A stretch of 7,546 nucleotides of DNA from Candidatus Dojkabacteria bacterium (GTDB lineage Bacteria > Patescibacteriota > Dojkabacteria > J137), in contig RFKV01000053.1 in assembly GCA_003694175.1 (NCBI GenBank), forward strand, positions 1 through 7,546. The letters are read 5' to 3'. The translations under genes were made by a program, and so were the position numbers. The notes beneath the pieces were generated by a model, which saw only the letters and a program-made list of their open reading frames with translations, had not been told where the DNA came from and did not search any database. Position 1 is the stretch's first letter. Every line of letters starts with the position of its first letter. Positions 1-5,600 of this stretch are shown piece after piece.

Positions 1-70
1 CGTACAAAGGTTAGAGAGTTTTCAACTATGTAAATCTTCAAAATGACTCTTATTTATTAACCTTTGTACG
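1..70. repeat. 13-bp perfect inverted repeat with 44-nt interior
   Basis: Bases 1-13 (CGTACAAAGGTTA) are the exact reverse complement of 58-70 (TAACCTTTGTACG). A further 5-bp pairing, AGAGT at 15-19 with ACTCT at 46-50, could continue the stem past an asymmetric bulge. A competing small hairpin is AGTT (17-20) with AACT (24-27). The left arm begins at the first base of the window, so the repeat may extend further left. It could be a hairpin in a transcript, a small palindromic repeat or a mobile-element end. No transposase is visible, and it does not fit an integron attC site, whose core boxes would be oriented the other way. Confidence 0.7.
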
Positions 71-202
71 AGTATGAATATATTCTTTTGTTTGAAGTGT
101 TAAAACGTCTGAATTGATTCTTGAATATCTGGATTATGTAATTTAAGTTTTAGATTTACTGTGTGTTTTCAATTAACATGTTTTTGTAAAGATTTGTTGA
201 CT

Positions 203-244
203 TCAGCTAAACAAGTGTTTGTCTTGTCCTTTTAATTTAGCTGA
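203..244. repeat. 9-bp inverted repeat with nested 5-bp stem
   Basis: TCAGCTAAA at 203-211 pairs exactly with TTTAGCTGA at 236-244. Inside the 24-nt interior, ACAAG (211-215) can pair with CTTGT (223-227), giving a nested stem-loop. No T run follows on either strand in the position a terminator would need. The role is unknown. Confidence 0.55.
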
Positions 245-282
245 TAGCGAAACTTTCTAGATACTTTGAAGAAGTTTATTTG

Positions 283-313
283 TATAATTAAATTATATGT
301 GTAGTTAATTATA
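283..313. repeat. 9-bp AT-only inverted repeat
   Basis: TATAATTAA at 283-291 pairs with TTAATTATA at 305-313 across a 13-nt loop. It is made only of A and T, so chance occurrence in this AT-rich background is quite possible. On the plus strand the left arm contains TATAAT (283-288), but I see no good -35 element upstream and no plus-strand gene for it to serve. Confidence 0.4.
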
Positions 314-331
314 TTTGTTGGCTTTGTTGGC
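314..331. repeat. Tandem 9-mer, two copies
   Basis: TTTGTTGGC occurs twice back to back (314-322 and 323-331), and a partial third copy, TTTGTTG, lies at 344-350. It directly abuts the inverted repeat at 283-313. It is short and low in complexity, with no known role. Confidence 0.5.
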
Positions 332-520
332 TTTTAAACTAGGTTTGTTGCTATTCTTTGTGTAATATAAACAGAAATTAAATGTTGACATTCTATAAAA
401 AAGTTTTGCTTTGGGTCTGAAAAATGAAACACTACGACGTTTAAATATCAAACATAAACATCACGAAATCATTGCACCACTGAGTAGAAAACATCTTTAG
501 TTTTTACGATTTTTGTTATG

Positions 521-540
521 CCCTTACTTGCTCTTACTTG
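521..540. repeat. Tandem 10-mer, two copies with one mismatch
   Basis: CCCTTACTTG (521-530) is followed by CTCTTACTTG (531-540), about 50 bp beyond the stop codon of the ddl-type gene. These are only two copies, too few for a CRISPR or satellite array. Possibly replication slippage. Confidence 0.5.
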
Positions 541-588
541 TTATACGATTGTTATAATTTTACGTATAGCTTATGAGGTTATACCTAT

Positions 589-1722
589 TCAATCAGAATT
601 GATAAATTTCGACACAATGTCGTCGTTGGGCTCATATCTTACAAGATCTTGCTTCTCTTTTTCGTAAATAGCATTTTCTATTATCATATCGAGCAGCTCG
701 GAAAAATCTATTCCTATTGGTTCCCAGAGGTAGTAGGAGAGAGACCCAGGAATCGGATTTATTTCATTAAAGTATAAAATGCTGTTGTGAAGTATGAAGT
801 CTATTCTTACAACTCCGAAACAGCCGATTTTCTCGTAGATCAGTTTTGCCTGATCAATAATCTTTTTTCTCAATTCATCGGGTAAGGTTGCTGGTACCTC
901 GCGCAGCAAGCTGGCCATTCCATACTTCCCTGTTTTTTTTGCTCCAGTTTCGTATTTATCCTTATAGGACAGTATTAAGTCATTTTTTTTTGGCTTTTCT
1001 ATTTCACTCACAAGGATATCACCTTTATATCTAAATACAGATACATTGTATTCTTCTATTTTCTCTAAAAACCTTTCCACCAAGATTTCTTTATCAAGAT
1101 AGCATGTATCTATCAAGCTTTTTTCTAGTTCTATTTCAGTTCTTGCTATTTTTATTCCTATACTAGATCCAAAATGAACTGGTTTAATAATTACTGGTAA
1201 GTTAATAGTTTTGAGTATACTTTTAGTTACACCAGGAAGATCTTGCTTAATGCAATCTGTTCGATAAGCTTCAAACTGAATCGTATTAATATTTGTGCCC
1301 TCCAATATTTTTTTGCTTAAAAACTTGTTCATTGAGATTGATGAACTTTCTAGGTCTGAACATGTAATTGCAATACCAATGCTTTGGAAAAAGCCTGAAA
1401 GTCCTCCGGACTCTCCTAATCCTCCATGGAAACAAAGCATAGCAACATCAGGATATATCTTTCTTTGTATTGAGCCTTTTATCTTGAAATATCCGCCTCT
1501 ATTATCTTTCCCAAATACAATCGGAAGTCTCTTCGATCTGAAAAAGTCTTTTTTGTTCTTAAGATTTTTAAGTAGAAAGAAATTTTGTTGCCTATCAAGG
1601 TAAATTGCAAATACTTCATATTTTGAATGTTCCAGATTATCTAAAACTTGTAAAGCTGTTATTATCGAAACCTCGTGCTCAGGGCTGTGTCCTCCGAAAG
1701 CTAAAATCACTTTTTTTTTCAT
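589..1722 (-). CDS. ddl: D-alanine--D-alanine ligase family ATP-grasp enzyme
   Basis: Ddl joins two D-alanines using ATP in the cytoplasm to make the peptidoglycan dipeptide. The 377 residues are near family length. Seen in sequence: the N-terminal GGHSPEHEVS motif (10-19), with E15 at the E. coli DdlB E15 position; HGGLGESGG (99-107), the ligase signature with Ser in place of the usual Asp/Asn; KPVHFGSS (180-187) in the ATP-grasp domain, with S186 matching DdlB S150; an omega loop with KDKY (Y257, matching Y216, a D-Ala-type rather than D-lactate-type residue); and Mg ligands D308, E320 and N322 in RIDF and NEINPIPGS. The usual serine matching DdlB S281 is Tyr (Y331, in the YYLW run), so second-substrate specificity is uncertain. 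The ATG at 1722 gives a perfect N-terminus; it is followed by a run of nine A, and no clear ribosome-binding site precedes it. The stop is TGA. It lies 136 bp downstream of leuS on the same strand. Membership of the Ddl-like family is firm; exact substrate is not. Confidence 0.9.
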   Translation of the reverse strand: MKKKVILAFGGHSPEHEVSIITALQVLDNLEHSKYEVFAIYLDRQQNFFLLKNLKNKKDFFRSKRLPIVFGKDNRGGYFKIKGSIQRKIYPDVAMLCFHGGLGESGGLSGFFQSIGIAITCSDLESSSISMNKFLSKKILEGTNINTIQFEAYRTDCIKQDLPGVTKSILKTINLPVIIKPVHFGSSIGIKIARTEIELEKSLIDTCYLDKEILVERFLEKIEEYNVSVFRYKGDILVSEIEKPKKNDLILSYKDKYETGAKKTGKYGMASLLREVPATLPDELRKKIIDQAKLIYEKIGCFGVVRIDFILHNSILYFNEINPIPGSLSYYLWEPIGIDFSELLDMIIENAIYEKEKQDLVRYEPNDDIVSKFINSD

Positions 1723-1738
1723 TTTCTAGTTAGTAACA

Positions 1739-1766
1739 GTTAAATCACTCTGAGTCATTATTTAAC
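1739..1766. repeat. Imperfect inverted repeat upstream of ddl
   Basis: GTTAAAT (1739-1745) pairs with ATTTAAC (1760-1766), and inside it ACT (1747-1749) can pair with AGT (1753-1755). It lies 17 to 44 bases upstream of the ddl-type start codon, where an operator or a 5' leader hairpin could act. The spacer 1723-1858 otherwise shows no clear promoter and no terminator for leuS. Confidence 0.4.
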
Positions 1767-1858
1767 TTAGCAAAACCTTTATAACGCAAGCTGTCATCAA
1801 ATTAAAATTGTGTTCAAAATTGAGAGAACGCCGCTTTTTTTAAAATTTGGTAATTACA

Positions 1859-4800
1859 CTAGCAGACAATACTCAATATCTTTTCTTTAACGTAGATTGA
1901 TTTTTTAATCTCACCTTTAATGTATTTGCTGATTGATTCATTCTGTTTTACAAGCTCTATTAACTCACTTTCACTAGCTTCATTTTTTAGTGTCAAGGTT
2001 CCTCTTACTTTTCCATTTATTTGCACAACTATTTTTATATCTCTTACACTTGAAATTGATCCATCATAATCAGGCCATTTTTCTAAGTGTATTGAGTTAT
2101 CATTTCCTAAGAGGTTCCACAAATGGTCTGTCAAAAATGGAGCAAATGGAGCCATTAGTTTTAGGAATTTTTCCCAGACATCCCTACTTATACTTTCTTC
2201 CTCTTGAAGAAAATTGCTAAATTCCATAAACTTCGCCACAGCAGTATTGTAGCTTAAACTTTCTATATCCGTCGTAATTTTTTTAACCAATTCATTTACT
2301 CGTTGTTTTTGGGTTATACTTTCGTAGTCTTCTGAAACCTTATCGGATAACTCAGCAACCCGATTTAAAAATCTAAAGACCCCATTTTCTGTCCTATCAT
2401 TCCATGGTTTAGCTTCTTCGTACGGACCCATGAACATTTCATACATCCTAATAGTATCAGCACTATATTTTTCTATCTCATCTATCGGGTTTATGACATT
2501 GTTCCACCTTTTGCTCATCTTTCTTCTGTCCGATCCGAGTATAAGTCCCATATGTCTCATTTTTGTAAATGGTTCAGAGAAGTTAATATATCCGCAGTCA
2601 TAAAGAAACTTTGTAAGAAATCTTGAATAAAGTAGATGTAGAACAGTGTGCTCAGCTCCAATCATATAGATGTCAGCAGGTGACCAAAGATTAGTTTGAT
2701 TATAGGTACTTTCAAGCATTTCTAAAGCTTCGTTGTCGTTTTTTTCTTTACAATACTCAATAAGGTCTTCAATAGTGGAAACCTTAAGCATTACTCCATC
2801 ATAATACTTCTCAATGAACTTCAGTTCTTGTGTTACTTCTAAGCTGATGCTTCTCAAAGTTAATTCCACATTGTTTTTTCTTAGTTTTGTATAACCGCTG
2901 TCTTTTTGTTCTGTAGTTATTAATTCATAATTGTTTTTGATCAACGAGTCTATAACACTTTTTAAATGGTGAGAAGATGCAACCACATCGATTTCTGATA
3001 ACTGCTTGTAAGGACCACCATTTATAATTGATACTGCTAAAGGTCCAAAGAACGCATAATTTAGGTCTTTAAGTAAGGCTGCAACTTCCTTTGCTGTCTC
3101 CCATATCTCGTTGTTTCTGGGACTATTATATCTAGGTAGTAGTTTCGGCATGGAGAACGCAGCAAATTGATTACTAACGTCTGTGTATCTCAAAAAGTAC
3201 CAACTGCTATCTACGAAAGTGTCCATTGTGTCTGATTCTCTAAACGCATCGGTGCCAAAAATTGGGCATTTCACCCCTTGATTAAATGTTTTAGATAGTT
3301 TAATTGGTGATTCTCCCGTTGGTTTAAAGTTTACATCCACTGGAAGCAGTACGGGAAGATCTCTTTCGTTTACCGGAAAAATTCCTGGATATGGCGAGTT
3401 GTTCTTTATGTTTATGTAAGCATACAACTCTGGGAATCCGTTTGGTAGATCTTGATTATTGAAATGTCCCATGTTTTCAAAATCTACAAACATAGCTATG
3501 TCTTTAAACAATTTCTTCCAAAATTCTTGAGATTTTTGTTTTATCACATAATCATCTTTAGAATTTATTATTATCAACTCATCAACATTTTTAGAAATAG
3601 AAGCAACATTTAAGTCTTTTGTTGCATTGAAGAAATCTTTTAATGCATTTAAACTTTCTGAGGTATACAAGTGATCGTCAACTGTCTCATCCATCTTTGG
3701 TGTGGCTGGGGCTAAAGCAATAATCTTTGCCAATTTGAATTTTTCGGCCAATTTAAAAGCCAGCAGACCGCCGAGTGAGTGGCCGACCACTACGACTTTT
3801 TCATTCTGATCGAAAGCTTTTAGATAATTTTCGATGATAAAGTTTTCCCATTCTACAAAACTTGGTGCTAATGGATTAGGTAGATCAGGTAAATATACTT
3901 TGTGTCCAAGCTTTGTCATTTCTTTTTCAAAATCTATTCTCCATCCTTTCCTGCCGCTGCTGCCAAATCCATGTAAGAATAGTACGTTCAATTTATCTTT
4001 TGGTACGTAACCATAACCCTCCTTTTCAGCTTTTGGAGAGTAAATGATTGGTATTGGAGCTCCCCAGTATCTTTGTCTAGAAACTAACCAGTCCCTAATC
4101 TTGAACATTGTTTCCTTTCTACCCAAATTTTTGTCTATGACCCAATTTTGCATTTTTTCAATTGCAGTTTTTGAGTCAAGTCCGCTAAATTCTCTAGAGT
4201 TAATAAGTCTCCCGTAGCCTGTAAATAATTCATCATCTTTTTCTCCTTCATTTTTATCGTCATTTTGTATTACCTTTCTAATTGGTATTTGATGTCTTTT
4301 TGCAAACTCATAATCTCTTTCATCATGTGCAGGCACTGCCATTATTGCTCCAGTCCCGTAATTTATTAGAACATAGTCTGCAACATAGATGGGAATCAAA
4401 TCACCGCTAAAAGGATTTAAAGCTCTCAACCCTTTAATTTCTATTCCTGTCTTTTCTTTTTGAGTCTGTCTTTCTAAGCTGGTTTTGTTCGTTGATTCAG
4501 AAATGTATCGTTTTACCTCATCCCAATTTTGAATTTTGTTTTTAAGAGCTTCTAAGATTTCATGTTCTGGAGCTACAACACAAAAGGTTGCACCAAAGAT
4601 TGTATCAATTCTAGTAGTAAAAATTTCCAAACACCCAACAATTTCTTTTTCTTTTAAGTCCGTCTCAGAAGTTTCTCTTACTGAGATCTTTAAGCCGTCC
4701 TTAGTTGACTTACTTAATAGGTTATCGTTACCATTGCTATGTATATTCTTCAGCAAAAGGCTATTATTTGTTTGTGGTATTACTTGATCTGGGATAACGT

Positions 4801-5533
4801 CATTGATTTCGACGATGTTAAACTTTATCCTGGTCCCGTAACTTTTACCAATCCAATTTTTTTGCTGTTGTTTTGTTCCTCTTGGCCAATCTAGTTTTTC
4901 TAAATCAGAATCGAGTCTGTCAGCATAATCCGTTATCCTAAAAAACCATTGTTCCATTTCTTTTTGTACCACCTCAGAATCACATCTCTCGCATTTCCCG
5001 TCAATCACCTGCTCATTAGCCAGGACTGTTTTACAACCAATACACCAGTTCACTGGAGCCTTTTTTTTGTAAGCTTTACCTTTTTTGAAAAGTTCTAAGA
5101 AAATCCATTGTGTCCATTTATAGTAGTCAGGACGATGCGTTCCTATTTCTTTCGACCAGTCAACACTAATACCTAGTCTATCTATTTGGTATATAAAGTT
5201 TTTAATTGCATTCTCAGTTGACTGTTGTGGTGGAGTTCCCGTTTTTATTGCATAGTTTTCTGCAGGTAGTCCAAACGCATCCCATCCCATTGGAAACAAA
5301 ACCTTGTATCCTTTCATTCTATAGTATCTGGCCATAATATCATTTGCTACCATCCCCTCAGCGTGTCCTACGTGCAGACCAGATCCGGAAGGGTACGGAA
5401 ATGAGTACAACGAGTAGTATTTCTTATCGCCTGCGTTCAGATTCTGGGTCGAATATACATTACACTCCCTCCACCTTCTTAGTAATTCCTGTTCTATCTG
5501 TTTTGGTTTGTATTTATACATCTGTTTAACCAC
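1859..5533 (-). CDS. leuS: Leucyl-tRNA synthetase with two embedded extra domains
   Basis: Charges tRNA-Leu with leucine in the cytoplasm; class Ia synthetase. Domains in order: catalytic core with HVGH (54-57); zinc knuckle C164, C167, C181, C184; CP1 editing domain with TTRIDT (306-311; usual form TTRPDT) and AHD (402-404; D404 is the conserved editing aspartate); DWLVSRQRYWG (481-491); DTMDTFVDSSWYF (768-780); IGAEHTVLHLLY (958-969); KMSKRW (1005-1010, usual form KMSKS); anticodon-binding helices (about 1080-1140); and the C-terminal domain with VQINGKVRG (1170-1178). It is about 350 residues longer than usual. Additions are a hydrophilic stretch at about 241-300, an RBBP9-like hydrolase at about 512-708 and a nucleotidyltransferase-like domain at about 796-942. 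The second zinc site seems lost (only C756 remains). The first in-frame start is GTG at 5533; the ATG at 5521 gives MYKYKPKQIEQ, which better matches other LeuRS N-termini. It ends in TAG. LeuRS identity is certain; what the insertions do is unknown. Confidence 0.97.
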   Translation of the reverse strand: MVKQMYKYKPKQIEQELLRRWRECNVYSTQNLNAGDKKYYSLYSFPYPSGSGLHVGHAEGMVANDIMARYYRMKGYKVLFPMGWDAFGLPAENYAIKTGTPPQQSTENAIKNFIYQIDRLGISVDWSKEIGTHRPDYYKWTQWIFLELFKKGKAYKKKAPVNWCIGCKTVLANEQVIDGKCERCDSEVVQKEMEQWFFRITDYADRLDSDLEKLDWPRGTKQQQKNWIGKSYGTRIKFNIVEINDVIPDQVIPQTNNSLLLKNIHSNGNDNLLSKSTKDGLKISVRETSETDLKEKEIVGCLEIFTTRIDTIFGATFCVVAPEHEILEALKNKIQNWDEVKRYISESTNKTSLERQTQKEKTGIEIKGLRALNPFSGDLIPIYVADYVLINYGTGAIMAVPAHDERDYEFAKRHQIPIRKVIQNDDKNEGEKDDELFTGYGRLINSREFSGLDSKTAIEKMQNWVIDKNLGRKETMFKIRDWLVSRQRYWGAPIPIIYSPKAEKEGYGYVPKDKLNVLFLHGFGSSGRKGWRIDFEKEMTKLGHKVYLPDLPNPLAPSFVEWENFIIENYLKAFDQNEKVVVVGHSLGGLLAFKLAEKFKLAKIIALAPATPKMDETVDDHLYTSESLNALKDFFNATKDLNVASISKNVDELIIINSKDDYVIKQKSQEFWKKLFKDIAMFVDFENMGHFNNQDLPNGFPELYAYINIKNNSPYPGIFPVNERDLPVLLPVDVNFKPTGESPIKLSKTFNQGVKCPIFGTDAFRESDTMDTFVDSSWYFLRYTDVSNQFAAFSMPKLLPRYNSPRNNEIWETAKEVAALLKDLNYAFFGPLAVSIINGGPYKQLSEIDVVASSHHLKSVIDSLIKNNYELITTEQKDSGYTKLRKNNVELTLRSISLEVTQELKFIEKYYDGVMLKVSTIEDLIEYCKEKNDNEALEMLESTYNQTNLWSPADIYMIGAEHTVLHLLYSRFLTKFLYDCGYINFSEPFTKMRHMGLILGSDRRKMSKRWNNVINPIDEIEKYSADTIRMYEMFMGPYEEAKPWNDRTENGVFRFLNRVAELSDKVSEDYESITQKQRVNELVKKITTDIESLSYNTAVAKFMEFSNFLQEEESISRDVWEKFLKLMAPFAPFLTDHLWNLLGNDNSIHLEKWPDYDGSISSVRDIKIVVQINGKVRGTLTLKNEASESELIELVKQNESISKYIKGEIKKSIYVKEKILSIVC
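2708..3148 (-). other. Nucleotidyltransferase-like domain inside LeuRS
   Basis: About residues 796-942, between SSWYFLRYTD and SPADIYMIGAEH, which lie only about 20-30 residues apart in ordinary LeuRS. A helix of the form EIWETAKEVAALLKDLNY leads into FFGPLAVSIINGG, then SEIDVV. This fits the nucleotidyltransferase signature (hG[GS], spacer, [DE]h[DE]h) with a 15-residue spacer like that of LinB/ANT(2'')-type enzymes: G830, then E847 and D849. A third acidic candidate is E890 in VELTL. The second glycine of the GG/GS pair is Pro (P831), so catalysis may be weakened or lost. A tail with VMLKVSTIEDLIEYCKEK resembles the C-terminal helices of such proteins. The fold assignment is from pattern only. 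Confidence 0.6.
3410..4000 (-). other. RBBP9/YdeN-type alpha/beta hydrolase domain inside LeuRS
   Basis: About residues 512-708. Seen: first strand and oxyanion region VLFLHGFGSSG (517-527), DLPNPLAPSFVEW (550-562), nucleophile elbow VVGHSLGG with S586, acid in SKDDYV (D660 best fits the DxxV pattern) and NMGHF with H690. Order, spacing and length of about 195 residues match the small serine hydrolases of the RBBP9/YdeN family. It sits between GAPIPIIYSP and the ERDLPVLLP motif of LeuRS, where a small zinc-ribbon segment usually lies. The full triad suggests an active esterase-like enzyme; substrate unknown. Confidence 0.88.
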
Positions 5534-5553
5534 TAAGTACTCTACCGTGCGAT

Positions 5554-5562
5554 TTTATAATA
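5554..5562 (-). promoter_or_regulatory. Possible -10 element for leuS
   Basis: Reading leftward, overlapping TATTAT (5557-5562) and TATAAA (5554-5559) lie about 20 bases before the GTG at 5533. That would put a transcript start near 5547-5550. No good -35 is seen at 17 bases; that position falls inside the hairpin at 5571-5588. Weak support. Confidence 0.35.
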
Positions 5563-5570
5563 ATTCCATT

Positions 5571-5588
5571 CTGTTTTGAAGAAAACAG
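5571..5588. repeat. Perfect 7-bp hairpin between the transglutaminase-like gene and leuS
   Basis: CTGTTTT (5571-5577) and AAAACAG (5582-5588) pair perfectly across a 4-nt loop. In the direction of the genes no T run follows it, so it is not a standard intrinsic terminator for the upstream gene. On the plus strand it is followed by CCCC and a T-rich tract, but nothing visible is transcribed that way. It overlaps where a leuS -35 would fall. It could be an RNA-processing or stability hairpin, or a protein-binding palindrome. Confidence 0.5.
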
Positions 5589-5600
5589 CCCCTTTTTTCT

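Larger units (their letters stand above)
1..588. other. AT-rich non-coding stretch with several inverted repeats
   Basis: This region lies 3' of the ddl-type gene and carries no open frame I can defend on either strand; stops are frequent in all frames. I looked for tRNA, tmRNA, RNase P and SRP RNA signatures and saw none. It holds inverted repeats at 1-70, 203-244 and 283-313 and short tandem repeats at 314-331 and 521-540, listed separately. No convincing rho-independent terminator (GC-rich stem followed by a T run in the minus-strand sense) follows the ddl stop codon. It may be a regulatory or structured-RNA region, decayed sequence, or the edge of a repeat. Nearly 600 bp without a gene contrasts with the tight 67 and 136 bp gaps elsewhere in the window. 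Confidence 0.7.

Noticed and set aside
384..400. TTGACA followed closely by TATAAA on the plus strand
   Set aside because: The two elements are only about four bases apart, not 16-18, and no plus-strand gene follows.
521..540. Possible CRISPR-like direct repeats
   Set aside because: There are only two adjacent 10-base copies with no spacers and no cas genes.
589..591. TGA at the end of the ddl-type gene read as glycine or tryptophan (recoded genome)
   Set aside because: Readthrough would add only six residues before TAA, and the three long genes have no internal in-frame TGA, so the standard code fits.
1295..1603. Plus-strand open frame of about 100 codons inside the ddl-type gene
   Set aside because: It is wholly antisense to a gene with clear catalytic motifs, and its translation has no recognisable domain. 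It is a shadow frame.
1690..1735. Possible -10 (TACTAA) giving a leaderless ddl transcript
   Set aside because: The match to TATAAT is poor and no -35 is seen, so it is not supportable as a promoter.
5344..5529. Plus-strand open frame opposite the leuS 5' end
   Set aside because: It lies opposite the highly conserved HVGH region of LeuRS. Coding constraint on the other strand explains the open frame.
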